In this document: piece after piece, positions 9,671 through 18,553 of the stretch | How the letters are laid out: each line of letters starts with the position of its first letter | How positions within the stretch are numbered: the stretch's first letter is position 1 | DNA from: Devosia sp. ZB163 | Lineage (GTDB): Bacteria > Pseudomonadota > Alphaproteobacteria > Rhizobiales > Devosiaceae | Length of the DNA stretch: 64,000 nt | Assembly (NCBI RefSeq): GCF_028613635.1 | Contig: NZ_JAQRMY010000001.1 | Location: forward strand, 415,778 to 479,777 | Direction of reading: 5' to 3' | Made by a program: the position numbers and the translations under genes | The notes under the pieces: generated by a model | The model's input: the letters and a program-made list of their open reading frames with translations, nothing else | What the model was told of the DNA's origin: nothing | The model's database searches: none

Positions 9671-10564
9671 CTAGAGCTGCGGCAGCTCCGGGCGGGTCGC
9701 GATGGCGTCGCGGATGATCTTCTCGGCGCGCGCGCGGACATCGCCCGCCAGGGGCATGCGCGGCATGCGGACCCGTTCGTTCGTGCCGATCGCGAGCGCC
9801 TCGGCAAGCTTCACGTTCTGGACGAGATAGCTCGACACGTCGAGATCGAGCAGCGGCCGGAACCAGCGGTAGATCCTGAGCGCCTCGTCGCGGCGACCGG
9901 CCCGGAACAGCTTCCAGACAGCCACGGTTTCGCGCGGAAACGCGGTGACGAGCCCCGCGACCCAGCCCACGGCGCCAACCGCGAAGGCCTCGAAGGCGAG
10001 GTTATCGACGCCGGTGAAGACGTCGTAGCGATCGCCCAACAGGTTGAAGATCTCGGTGGTGCGCCGGATATCGTCGGAGCTTTCCTTGATGGCGACGAAG
10101 CGCCGGTCCTCGGCCAGCTCGACCATCATCTCGGGCGTCACGTCGACGCGATAGGCGATGCGGTTGGAATAGATCATCACCGGCAGGTCGCCGGCCGCCG
10201 CGATGGCCTTGAGATTGGCGATCGTCTCGTCGCGGTTGGTGAAATAGATCGGGCTCGGGACGATCATCAGCCCTGAGGCGCCCTCCCTCGCGGCGCGTTC
10301 GGCGAGCCGGCAGGCTTCGCGGGTGCCGGGCTCGCAGATGGTGAGGAGCGTCGGACGGCCCGCGGCGGCCTGCTGCACGGCCTTCAGCACGTCGATCCGC
10401 TCGTCATGGTTGAGCATCGGACCCTCGCCGAGCGAGCCGCAGGCGATGAGCCCGTCCACGCCGGCATCGACGACGATCTTGAAGCAGCGCTCCATCTCTT
10501 CGAAATCGAGGCGGTCATCCTCGGTGAACTTGGTGGTCAATGCCGGGTAGACGCCCTGCCACAT
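9671..10564 (-). CDS. Dihydrodipicolinate-synthase-family lyase/deaminase (297 aa)
   Basis: A class I aldolase fold with the Schiff-base lysine at Lys160 (FVAIKESSDD), the tyrosine of the active site in IYSNR (about 132) and the CGSLGE turn near 42-47. It stands divergent from a proline-racemase-family enzyme followed by a DadA-like oxidase. In other bacteria that set includes the pyrroline-4-hydroxy-2-carboxylate deaminase of hydroxyproline breakdown, which belongs to this family. That assignment is inference from context; a sugar-acid aldolase remains possible. No ketoglutarate-semialdehyde dehydrogenase is seen nearby. Confidence 0.8.
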   Translation of the reverse strand: MWQGVYPALTTKFTEDDRLDFEEMERCFKIVVDAGVDGLIACGSLGEGPMLNHDERIDVLKAVQQAAAGRPTLLTICEPGTREACRLAERAAREGASGLMIVPSPIYFTNRDETIANLKAIAAAGDLPVMIYSNRIAYRVDVTPEMMVELAEDRRFVAIKESSDDIRRTTEIFNLLGDRYDVFTGVDNLAFEAFAVGAVGWVAGLVTAFPRETVAVWKLFRAGRRDEALRIYRWFRPLLDLDVSSYLVQNVKLAEALAIGTNERVRMPRMPLAGDVRARAEKIIRDAIATRPELPQL

Positions 10565-10613
10565 GCTCTGCTCGCTCCGTGATCCGTGGCTGGTTATGCC
10601 ACGATGCCGGTCG

Positions 10614-10668
10614 CACGAAAGCGGGAATCTCGGTTTGCGCGCAGGGAACCGGATTTCCCGCTTCCGTG
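10614..10668. repeat. Paired inverted palindromic element (GTCATCCC-like family)
   Basis: CACGAAAGCGGGAATC and GGATTTCCCGCTTCCGTG face each other across about 22 bp. The half unit resembles the CGCGAAAGCGGGGA units seen near 40.0 and 41.0 kb. It lies between two divergent genes, just upstream of the racemase-family gene, so it may influence its promoter or leader. Confidence 0.55.
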
Positions 10669-10713
10669 TCGACGATCCGGTGCGCTACGACGGTCGCCAG
10701 CAAGGAGCAGGCA

Positions 10714-11748
10714 ATGCGCTGGCAGCGAACGGTGACCATGGTCGAGGCCCATGCCGAGGGCGAGGTGGGCCGCGTCGTCACCGGCGGGGTGATCGACGTG
10801 CCGGGCGCGACCATTGCCGACAAGCTGAACCATCTCAACGAGGTCGACGACAGCCTGCGCCGCTTCCTCGTGTTCGAGCCGCGCGGCGCCGCGGCCATGA
10901 GCACCAACCTCATCTTCCCGCCCACGCGGCCCGACGCCGATATCGGCTTCCTCGTCCTCCAGGGCGACAAGGCACATGCGATGAGCGGATCGAACTCGAT
11001 CTGCCTCACCACGGTGCTGCTCGAGACCGGCATGCTGAAGATGACCGAGCCCGAGACCGTGGTGCGGATCGACACCGCCTCCGGCCTCGTCACGGCCCGC
11101 GCCCAGTGCCATGACGGCAAGTGCGAGCGCGTCACCCTGACGATGAACCCCTCCTTCGCCCACGAGCTCGACGTCGACATCGATGTCGAGGGGCTGGGCA
11201 AGGTCAGGGTCGATATCGGCTATGGCGGCATCTTCTACGGCCTCATCGACGCTGCCCAGCTCGGCCTCGAGATTCGGCCGGACATGGCCAAGCGCCTCGT
11301 CGAGGCGGGGACGGCCATCCACCGCGCCATCAACCGGAAGCTCGATATCCGGCATCCGGAGATCGAGGCTATCCGCGGCATCGCCTACACCATGTTCACC
11401 GGCCGCAACGAAAGGGGCGAGCTCAAGGGCGCCACCATCCTGCCGCCCGGGCGCATCGACCGCTCGCCCTGTGGCACCGGCAATTCCGCACGCCTCGCGG
11501 TAGCCGCCGCGCGCGGCGAGGCCAGGCTCGGCGATCGCTTCACGGCCCGCTCGATCATCGATTCGACCTTCGAGGTCACCTACGCCGCCGACACCACCGT
11601 TGCCGGCCGGCCAGCGATCGTCCCCACCATCTCGGGCCGGGGCTGGATCCACGGCATCCACCAGGTCGGCTGGGATCCGTCCGATCCCTACCCCAATGGC
11701 TATTCCGTCGCCGACACCTGGGGCGACGCGTTCGACCTGCTCAACTGA
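10714..11748 (+). CDS. Proline racemase family enzyme, Ser/Cys type (344 aa)
   Basis: The family contains proline racemase, 4-hydroxyproline 2-epimerase and trans-3-hydroxyproline dehydratase. The two catalytic positions here are Ser91 (HAMSGSNSIC, where epimerases have Cys in MCGH) and Cys253 (DRSPCGTGNSARLA). Ser/Cys members characterised elsewhere act on 3- and 4-hydroxyproline, so plain 4-hydroxyproline epimerase should not be assumed. The start ATG has AAGGAG 6 nt upstream. The stop overlaps the next start (TGATG), so the two are co-translated. Confidence 0.85.
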   Translation: MRWQRTVTMVEAHAEGEVGRVVTGGVIDVPGATIADKLNHLNEVDDSLRRFLVFEPRGAAAMSTNLIFPPTRPDADIGFLVLQGDKAHAMSGSNSICLTTVLLETGMLKMTEPETVVRIDTASGLVTARAQCHDGKCERVTLTMNPSFAHELDVDIDVEGLGKVRVDIGYGGIFYGLIDAAQLGLEIRPDMAKRLVEAGTAIHRAINRKLDIRHPEIEAIRGIAYTMFTGRNERGELKGATILPPGRIDRSPCGTGNSARLAVAAARGEARLGDRFTARSIIDSTFEVTYAADTTVAGRPAIVPTISGRGWIHGIHQVGWDPSDPYPNGYSVADTWGDAFDLLN

Positions 11749-13004
11749 TGCGCCCGCTCCCGCCCAACGCGACCATTGCAGTCATCGGTGCCGGCATCGT
11801 CGGCACCAGCGTCGCCTTCGCGCTGATGGAGCGCGGCTATCGGGTGACGCTGTTCGACCGGGCCGAGCCTGGGCGCACCGGCCCGAGCTTCGGCAATGCC
11901 GGGCACGTGGTCGGCTCCGGCATCTTCCCGCTCGCGGAGCCGGGGATCGGGTTGACCGGGCTGCGAATGCTGATGGACCCCGAGGGTCCCCTCAAGATCC
12001 CGGCGTCCTATCTCGGCAAGGTGACGCCGTGGCTCTGGCGCTTCTGGCGTTCGAGCTATGGCGAGGCCTATGAGCGTGGCATCCGGGCGCTGATCGGCAT
12101 GAACCGCGGGGCGGTCGACGACGCCGAGGCGCTGTGGACCCGCGCCGGCATCGGGCACATGCTCCGTCGCGCGCCTGCCCTCTATCTCTACGAGAGCGAA
12201 GCGAGCTGGATGTCGGTGCGCAGCCACTGGAAGCGCCGCATCGACGAGGGCTTTGCCTCCCATTTCGTCGGCGAGGCTGCCATTCGTGACCTCGAGCCCA
12301 ACCTTGCGCCGGTCTTCGCTCGCGGGGTGATCTCGGACGATTGGGGCATCGTCACCGATCCCTTCGAGGTCGTGACCGGCCTGTTCCGGGCCGGCCAGCA
12401 GCGCGGCATTGCCTTCCGCGAGGCGGCCGTGACCGCCCTGGTGCCGGAAGGCGAAGGCGTTGCCGTCATCATCGATGGCGAGCACCAGAGCTTCGACGCG
12501 GCGCTGGTTGCGGCGGGCGTCTGGTCCCGGCCGCTGGCAGCGGCGCTCGACGAGAAGCTGCCGGTCGAGGCGGAGTGCGGCTACAACATCACCTTTCCCG
12601 GTCGCTCCGGGTTGATCAACCGTCCGCTGGTCTTCGGCGACCGCGGTGTCGTCGCGACGCCGCTGAGCCCCGGACTGCGCGTCGGCGGCTGGACCGAACT
12701 CGGTGGCACCGAGCTGCCGCCCAATCCCGCCCGCTGGCGCAAGATGGCCGAGATCAGCTCGGCGGTGCTGCCGGAACTCACGGGCGCCGACGGCGCGCAA
12801 TGGATGGGGCATCGGCCGTCGATGCCGGACTCGGTTCCCGTGATCTCGCGCTCGGGCCGGCATCCGGCCGTATTCTACGCTGTCGGCCACGGCCACTATG
12901 GGCTCAGCCAGTCGGCCAAAACCGCGAAGATGATCGCCGAGCTCGTGGCGGAGGCTACGGACGAGCGCTACTCGGCTTACTCTATTGGCCGCTTCGCGGA
13001 CTAG
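11748..13004 (+). CDS. DadA-like FAD-dependent D-amino-acid/D-hydroxyproline dehydrogenase (418 aa)
   Basis: The N-terminal FAD-binding motif is GAGIVGTSVAFALMERG (about 13-29), followed by the DAO fold. The C-terminal segment SMPDSVPVISRSG...YAVGHGHYGLSQS is characteristic of DadA and D-hydroxyproline dehydrogenase. It would oxidise the D-epimer produced by the upstream racemase-family enzyme to a pyrroline carboxylate. The start codon shares its A with the upstream stop. It is probably membrane-associated through its electron acceptor, as in DadA. Substrate is inferred from context. Confidence 0.85.
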   Translation: MRPLPPNATIAVIGAGIVGTSVAFALMERGYRVTLFDRAEPGRTGPSFGNAGHVVGSGIFPLAEPGIGLTGLRMLMDPEGPLKIPASYLGKVTPWLWRFWRSSYGEAYERGIRALIGMNRGAVDDAEALWTRAGIGHMLRRAPALYLYESEASWMSVRSHWKRRIDEGFASHFVGEAAIRDLEPNLAPVFARGVISDDWGIVTDPFEVVTGLFRAGQQRGIAFREAAVTALVPEGEGVAVIIDGEHQSFDAALVAAGVWSRPLAAALDEKLPVEAECGYNITFPGRSGLINRPLVFGDRGVVATPLSPGLRVGGWTELGGTELPPNPARWRKMAEISSAVLPELTGADGAQWMGHRPSMPDSVPVISRSGRHPAVFYAVGHGHYGLSQSAKTAKMIAELVAEATDERYSAYSIGRFAD

Positions 13005-13118
13005 GCGACGGCCGCGCGGCTTGCCGCACGGGCCTGATCGTGCTGGGATAATCGGCAATCGGGCATGAGCGGTCGGGGCGACCGCACATTGCACCAGAGA
13101 CTGGGAGCGTCACCCGCC

Positions 13119-13307
13119 ATGGCCTACAAACCCTTCGATGCCGATGCGCTGATCGACGCGACGGCGCCTCTCCTGCAGCTGCAGGTCGCGCCCGAGCACC
13201 GCGCCGGGATCAAGGCGAACCTCAAGACGGCGGGCAAGATGGCGGCGCTGGTCGAGCAGATGAAGCTCGAGGACGACGCCGAGCCCGCGCCGGTCTACCG
13301 CGCATGA
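13119..13307 (+). CDS. AtzG-like small subunit (DUF4089, 62 aa)
   Basis: A short helical protein (MAYKPFDADALIDATAPLLQLQVAPEHRAGIKANLKTAGKMAALVEQMKLEDDAEPAPVY). It has the DUF4089/AtzG pattern with the conserved PVY near the end. AtzG forms a complex with and stabilises the amidase AtzE, whose gene follows with a 4-bp overlap. The start at 13119 was preferred because GGGAG lies upstream and the earlier frame is not protein-like. Confidence 0.82.
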   Translation: MAYKPFDADALIDATAPLLQLQVAPEHRAGIKANLKTAGKMAALVEQMKLEDDAEPAPVYRA

Positions 13308-14716
13308 AGGCAAGCGCGACCGCAGCCGAGATCGCCGGCGACGTAAAGGCTGGCCGGATCAAGGCCCGCGCCGTCATCGAGGCGGCCCTCAAGCGCATCG
13401 ACAGGCACAATCCCATGCTGGGCGCCTTCACCGAGGTGACGGCCGAGCGCGCCCTCGAAACGGCCGACAGGGTCGATGCGAAGCTCGCCGAAGGCGGCGA
13501 TCCCGGGCCGCTGGCGGGTGTCCCCTTCGCGGTCAAGAACCTCTACGACATTCGTGGCCTCGTCACCCGCGCCGGCTCGAAGATCAACCGCGACAACGCC
13601 CCGGCGACGTCCGACGCCACCCTCGTCACCCGCCTCGAAGCGGCAGGGGCGGTGCTCGTCGGAGCGCTCAACATGGGCGAGTACGCCTATGACTTCACTG
13701 GCGAGAACGCCCATGACGGCCCCTCGCGCAACCCCCATGCCCTCGACCGGATGACCGGTGGCTCGTCGGGCGGTTCGGCGAGCGCCGTCGCCGGCGGGCT
13801 CGTTCCGCTGAGCCTTGGTTCGGATACCAATGGCTCGATCCGCGTGCCCGCCTCGCTGTGCGGTCTCTTCGGCCTCAAGCCCACCTATGGGCGCCTGAGC
13901 CGGGCCCATACCTTCCCCTTCGTCTCGAGCCTCGATCACCTCGGACCGTTCGCGCGCTCGGTCGAGGACCTCGCCCTCGTCTATGATGCGATGCAGGGCT
14001 TCGACGAGGCCGATCCGGCCCAGAGCAAGCGGGTCAACGAGCCAACGGCCGCGCGCCTCAAGCACCCGGTTCCCGGGCGCCGCATAGCCGTCGCGGGCGA
14101 CTATTTCACCGGCTCGACCGAGGCCCAGGCCCATGTGCAGAAGGTCGCCAAGGCCCTCGACGCCACCAAGGTCGTGACCATTCCCGATGCCCAGGCGGCG
14201 CGGGCGGCGGCCTTCCTCATCACCATGGCCGAAGGGGCGGCGCTGCATCTCGACCGGTTGCGCTCGCGCCCTGATGATTTCGATCCCGAGGTTCGCGACC
14301 GGCTGCTCGCCGGCGCCATGCTGCCCGCCGTCTGGATCGAGCGGGCGCAGAAGTTCCGCCGCGCCTACCGCGACAAGGTACTGAAGCTGTTCACGGAAGT
14401 GGATGTCATCCTCGCGCCTTCAGCGCCGATGACGGCGCCGCTGATCGGCCAGAAGACGGCGAGCTTTGGTGGCGTCGAGATGCCGCTGCGCCCGCACATG
14501 GGCATCTTCACCCAGCCGATCTCGTTCATCGGCCTGCCGGTCGTCTCGGTGCCGGTGTGGCTCGAGGACGGGGCGCTGCCGCTCGGCGTCCAGGTGATCG
14601 CCGCGCCCTGGCGTGAGGACATCTGCCTCAGGGTCGCGCATCAGCTCGAGGCGAGCGGCACCTGTGTGGCGCCGGTCGCACGGGGCTTTGCCGAAGCAGA
14701 GGTGGGGTCGGCTTAG
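13304..14716 (+). CDS. AtzE-family amidohydrolase (470 aa)
   Basis: An amidase-signature enzyme with the Ser-cisSer-Lys triad visible: Lys78 (FAVKNLYD), the GGSSGGS serine at 154/155 and Ser178 (SDTNGSIRVPAS). The segments AGSKINRDNAPATSDA and ENAHDGPSRNPH are typical of AtzE, the 1-carboxybiuret hydrolase partner of AtzG. No cyanuric acid or biuret hydrolase genes are in view, so the true amide substrate is open. Its place directly after hydroxyproline-type genes suggests co-regulation. The stop overlaps the convergent SDR gene by four bases. Confidence 0.85.
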   Translation: MKASATAAEIAGDVKAGRIKARAVIEAALKRIDRHNPMLGAFTEVTAERALETADRVDAKLAEGGDPGPLAGVPFAVKNLYDIRGLVTRAGSKINRDNAPATSDATLVTRLEAAGAVLVGALNMGEYAYDFTGENAHDGPSRNPHALDRMTGGSSGGSASAVAGGLVPLSLGSDTNGSIRVPASLCGLFGLKPTYGRLSRAHTFPFVSSLDHLGPFARSVEDLALVYDAMQGFDEADPAQSKRVNEPTAARLKHPVPGRRIAVAGDYFTGSTEAQAHVQKVAKALDATKVVTIPDAQAARAAAFLITMAEGAALHLDRLRSRPDDFDPEVRDRLLAGAMLPAVWIERAQKFRRAYRDKVLKLFTEVDVILAPSAPMTAPLIGQKTASFGGVEMPLRPHMGIFTQPISFIGLPVVSVPVWLEDGALPLGVQVIAAPWREDICLRVAHQLEASGTCVAPVARGFAEAEVGSA

Positions 14717-15444
14717 GCCGTCCAGCCACCGTCGATGATGTGGGTCTGGCCGGTGGTGTAGGTGGCCCCAGCGAGATAGACGGCGAGGTCGGCGACCTCT
14801 TCCGGCTGGCCGATACGGCCGATCGGCTGGCGGGCGATGAAGGCCTTCCTCGCTGCATCGAAATCGCCGGTGGCGCGCCAGCGGTCGTGCAGCGATGGCG
14901 ATTCCACCGTGCCCGGGCAGATGGCGTTCACGCGGATGCCCTTGTCGGTATAGTCGGCGGCCATCGACTTCGTGAGCCCGATCACGGCGGCCTTCGAGAT
15001 GGTGTAGGCGGCGCGGTTCGGCACGGCGGTGACCGACGAGGCAACCGTCGCCATGTTGATGATGCAGCCGTCGCGACGCTCCAGCATCTGCGGCAGCACG
15101 GCCTTGATGGCCCGGATCTGCGCCCAGACGTTGAGGTCGAAGGCGAACTCGAGGTCCTTGTCGGGCATCTCGAGGATGGTGCCCGACTGCACCACGCCGG
15201 CGCAGTTGAACAGCACGTCGATACGGCCGATTTCCTTGACCGCCTGGTTGACTGCATCCGTGTCGAGAACGTTCAGAATGCGGGTCGTGACGCCCGGGGT
15301 GCCGTCCAGTTCCTTGAGCTTGGCCTCGTTGACGTCGGTGGCGATGACCTTGGCGCCGGCCTTCACGAAGGCGTGGACGGAGGCGAGGCCGATGCCCTGC
15401 GCCGCTGCGGTGATGAGGACGATCTTTCCGCTGAGGTCGGCCAT
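14713..15444 (-). CDS. Short-chain dehydrogenase/reductase (243 aa)
   Basis: A classical SDR: the TAAAQGIG nucleotide motif (about 12-19), NCAG, the catalytic Ser in the MATVASS segment, YTISK with Tyr and Lys, and the C-terminal GQTHIIDGGW. The style resembles 2-keto-3-deoxy-fuconate dehydrogenase/DHRS6-like members. AGGGAG lies upstream of the chosen ATG. It is divergent from the IclR-type gene, which may control it. Substrate unknown. Confidence 0.85.
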   Translation of the reverse strand: MADLSGKIVLITAAAQGIGLASVHAFVKAGAKVIATDVNEAKLKELDGTPGVTTRILNVLDTDAVNQAVKEIGRIDVLFNCAGVVQSGTILEMPDKDLEFAFDLNVWAQIRAIKAVLPQMLERRDGCIINMATVASSVTAVPNRAAYTISKAAVIGLTKSMAADYTDKGIRVNAICPGTVESPSLHDRWRATGDFDAARKAFIARQPIGRIGQPEEVADLAVYLAGATYTTGQTHIIDGGWTA

Positions 15445-15581
15445 GGAATTCTCCCTAGAAGTCGCGCGTGGGTTCTGAACCCGGCGCCCCGGCTGATGCC
15501 GCTTGTTGTGCATATGTGAAGAGACTATTCGTGAGTAAGCACGCAGTCCGCGAGGCGTCAATTGCGCCGAAGGGAGGGGGC

Positions 15582-16343
15582 TTGTCCGAGGCCGACGAAC
15601 TGGAGAAGTACCGCGCCCCGGCCCTCGACAAGGGCCTGGATATCCTCGAGCTGCTGGCCGGCACCGAAGAGGGACTGAGCCAGGCCGAGATCGCCAAGTC
15701 GCTCGAACGTTCTCCCAACGAGATCTACCGCATGCTCGACCGGCTGGTCCGTCGCGGCTACGTGCGACGCACTGCGGCCGACCGCTATGAGGTCACGCTC
15801 AAGCTGTTCGAACTCGCCTATGCCCGTCCGCCGCTCCAGCGCCTCCTGAGCCAGGCCCTGCCGGTCATGCGGCGCTTCGCCCGCGATGCCCAGCAGGCCT
15901 GCCACCTCGCAACCTATGATCGCGGCGCCCTCGTCGTCGCTGCGCAGGTTGATGGACCCGGATACTGGAACGTCTCGATCCGCGTCGGCTCGCGCATCGG
16001 CCTCGTCGATACCGGCTCCGGCCACGTGACGCTCGCCTTCGCGTCACCCGAGGAACGCCGGCTGATGCTCGAGGAACAGGATCCGCCCGAAACGCTGACC
16101 GCGGCCCTCGATGCGCGGCTGAGCCGTGTGCGCGAGCAGGGCTACGAGAACATGCAGAGCCTGCAGATCGCCGGCGTCAACAACCTGTCGGCCCCGATCC
16201 TGGGGCCGATGGGCCGGATCCTCGCCGTGTTCACCTGCCCCTATTCGGAGCGCCTCGACGTGCGCTCGGCACCCGACTGCGACGCCGCGCTGCGCATGGT
16301 GATCGCCTGCGGCCAGGAGATCTCGCAGTCACGTAGCGTCTGA
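15582..16343 (+). CDS. IclR-family transcriptional regulator (253 aa)
   Basis: Residues about 8-70 form a winged helix (KYRAPALDKGLDILELLAGTEEGLSQAEIAKSLERSPNEIYRMLDRLVRRGYV). The rest is the IclR effector domain. The start was set at TTG 15582 because AGGGAGG lies 4-5 nt upstream. An in-frame GTG at 15468 is possible but gives an unstructured lead. It probably regulates the divergent SDR and perhaps the catabolic block to the left. The effector is unknown. Confidence 0.82.
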   Translation: MSEADELEKYRAPALDKGLDILELLAGTEEGLSQAEIAKSLERSPNEIYRMLDRLVRRGYVRRTAADRYEVTLKLFELAYARPPLQRLLSQALPVMRRFARDAQQACHLATYDRGALVVAAQVDGPGYWNVSIRVGSRIGLVDTGSGHVTLAFASPEERRLMLEEQDPPETLTAALDARLSRVREQGYENMQSLQIAGVNNLSAPILGPMGRILAVFTCPYSERLDVRSAPDCDAALRMVIACGQEISQSRSV

Positions 16344-16346
16344 GGC

Positions 16347-17540
16347 CTAGAGCTTGGCGGCTTCCGCCACGCTGGCGCTGCCGATCGCCACCTGCTTGAT
16401 CACCAGTGCATACTCGCTGCGCCCATCGGCAAGGAAGCGGAACACGCCGTCGCGACCGTTGAAGCCGGCCGGCAGCGTCAGCTGCGCCCGGTCGTAGCGC
16501 GGCGTGCCATTGGCGAGCGAGCCGGCATTGGCGAGGATCGTCGCCGTGTAGGCGACCGTTGCGAGCTTGTGCGGCGCCGAGCCGAACTTGCTCTGGTACT
16601 CGGGCAGCAGCGCATTGTAGCCGGCATCGTCGACGGCCGGGAAGATCGCCCCCGCCAGCGTCGTGGTGTTGAGGACCGAGGGGTCGCCGTCCCAATCGGC
16701 TGAGCCGACAAACTGGACCTTGCCCGGAGCAATCCCGGCTTCGTTGAGGAGGTTGGCAAAGCTCGGCGCCGTCGCCCGGTCGGGGATGAAGATCGTGTCG
16801 ATCTGGCCCGACTGCAGCATCGGCACGATCTGCGTCACGACGTTGCGGGCCTCGGCCTCCGAGGAGAAGTTGTAGACGGCCCGCACGTTGAGCCCGAGAT
16901 CGGCGCCGGCCTGCCGGAAGGCGCCTTCCTGGATGCGGCCGAAATCGGTGGTCGGGAAGATGCCGGCAAACGCCTTCTTGCCCAGCTTCTTGGCGTAGCC
17001 CATCGAGCGCTTGACCTCGCTCTCGGGCAGGACGTTGAGGAGGTACACGCCCGGGCTCGCGGCGCCTGAGTTGTTGGAAAAGCCGATCACCGGCACGCCG
17101 GCGGATTTGGCTACCTGGCCGACCGCCGTCACCTGGTCGGCGCGCAGGGGTCCGAGGATCAGGCTCGCGCCTTCGCCGAGCGCCTGTTGCGCCGCCTGCG
17201 TCGCGCCCGCTGTCGAAGCTCCAGTGTCCTTGAGGACGACGGTGATATTCTCCCCGATATTGGGGTTGGTCTCGACGAACTGGATGGCGAGTTCCGACGC
17301 ATTGGCCAGCGATTGGCCGACGCCTGCGAGGTTGGGATCGCCCGAGAGCGGCAGCAACAAGGCGACGTGCACGGGGCCGCGACCGAAGCTCTTGCCTGCC
17401 GCGGTCGGCATGGTCTGTGCGCCGCCCCCAGTTCCCGGGCCAAAGCTGAAGCTGCCGGGCGAGCAGGCGGAAAGCAGCGCCGCAGCAGCAAGACCCAGCC
17501 CGACCACCCTGAGTCCTGACAGCGCCTGCGCGCTTTTCAT
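16347..17540 (-). CDS. Penicillin-binding protein activator-like lipoprotein (397 aa)
   Basis: A signal peptide with lipobox LLSAC (Cys26) predicts a lipoprotein. The mature part is a type I periplasmic-binding fold (HVALLLPLSGDPNLAGVGQSLANASELA, LGPLRADQVTAVG, VIGFSNNSG). It lies beside rsmI and yraN, the same neighbourhood that the PBP1a activator lpoA occupies in gammaproteobacteria. The N-terminal TPR domain of E. coli LpoA is absent, as is usual in alphaproteobacteria. A role in peptidoglycan synthase control is inferred; simple ligand binding is the alternative. Confidence 0.8.
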   Translation of the reverse strand: MKSAQALSGLRVVGLGLAAAALLSACSPGSFSFGPGTGGGAQTMPTAAGKSFGRGPVHVALLLPLSGDPNLAGVGQSLANASELAIQFVETNPNIGENITVVLKDTGASTAGATQAAQQALGEGASLILGPLRADQVTAVGQVAKSAGVPVIGFSNNSGAASPGVYLLNVLPESEVKRSMGYAKKLGKKAFAGIFPTTDFGRIQEGAFRQAGADLGLNVRAVYNFSSEAEARNVVTQIVPMLQSGQIDTIFIPDRATAPSFANLLNEAGIAPGKVQFVGSADWDGDPSVLNTTTLAGAIFPAVDDAGYNALLPEYQSKFGSAPHKLATVAYTATILANAGSLANGTPRYDRAQLTLPAGFNGRDGVFRFLADGRSEYALVIKQVAIGSASVAEAAKL

Positions 17541-17671
17541 ACTTCTCACTTGCCCAACCTTCGCGAAGTCCAGCACTCTTGCGCCCGGTGCCGCCATTGG
17601 GCGTCTATACAGAATCGGGCCCGGCTCATAAAGGCCGAGCTTAACCTTGCCTTAAGTTTCGGGGGCGCGCG

Positions 17672-18553
17672 TTGGAGCGGCCGCACAGTTTTTTCATCGC
17701 CGGCAACGAGTTCGCCGCGCCACCGCTTGCGGCCGGGCTCTATGTCGTTGCGACTCCCATCGGCAACCTCAAGGACATCACCGTGAGGGCGCTCGAGACC
17801 CTTGCCGCCGCCGACCTGATCCTGTGCGAAGACACGCGCCATTCGGCGACGCTTCTTGACCACTACGGTATCCGCACGGCGCGTCGCTCGCTGCACGAGC
17901 ACAATGAGCGCGCCCGCATCGGCGAGGTCGTGGCGGCGATCGGCGAAGGTCGGGCGGTTGCCCAGATATCGGACGCGGGAACGCCACTGCTCTCCGATCC
18001 GGGTTTTCCGCTGGTCCGCGGTGTACGCGAGGCCGGGTTGCCGGTCTTTGCCCTGCCGGGCCCGTCGGCGCTCCTCGCGGCGCTGGCCATTGCGGGGCTG
18101 CCCACCGATGCCTTCGGCTTTTTCGGCTTCCTGCCGGCCAAGGCGGGCGCGCGGGCCAACGCCATCGCGGCGCTCAAGGGGCGAACCGATACGCTGGTTT
18201 TCTACGAATCGCCGCGCCGGGTCGCCGACACGCTCGCCGCCATGGCGGAAATCCTGGGCGAGCGGCCGGCAGCGGTCGCGCTCGAACTGACCAAGCGCTT
18301 CGAGCGCGTGGAGACCGGCAGCCTCGCTGAACTCGCGGCGCGCTTTGCCGAAGTCGAGACCAAGGGCGAGGCGGTGATCCTCGTCGGTGGCGGCGCCGGC
18401 CTCGTCGTCGAGGAAGCCGATTGGCAGGCCGCGCTCGCGGAGGCGTTGGCGGCGCAGCCATTGCGGGCCGCCGTTGACGAGATCAGCAGCCGCTATGGCC
18501 TAAAGCGCAAGGAAGTCTACGATGCGGCTCTCGCCCTCAAGGCCGAGGAATAA
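17672..18553 (+). CDS. rsmI: 16S rRNA (cytidine1402-2'-O)-methyltransferase RsmI (293 aa)
   Basis: A tetrapyrrole-methylase-fold enzyme with GLYVVATPIGNLKDIT, LCEDTRHSATLL, ISDAGTPLLSDPG and LPGPSALLAAL motifs in family order. It methylates the ribose of C1402 in the ribosomal decoding centre. The start is TTG (GGGGGCG upstream). The end overlaps yraN by 32 bp. It is divergent from the PBP-activator lipoprotein gene, an arrangement conserved in proteobacteria. Confidence 0.93.
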   Translation: MERPHSFFIAGNEFAAPPLAAGLYVVATPIGNLKDITVRALETLAAADLILCEDTRHSATLLDHYGIRTARRSLHEHNERARIGEVVAAIGEGRAVAQISDAGTPLLSDPGFPLVRGVREAGLPVFALPGPSALLAALAIAGLPTDAFGFFGFLPAKAGARANAIAALKGRTDTLVFYESPRRVADTLAAMAEILGERPAAVALELTKRFERVETGSLAELAARFAEVETKGEAVILVGGGAGLVVEEADWQAALAEALAAQPLRAAVDEISSRYGLKRKEVYDAALALKAEE

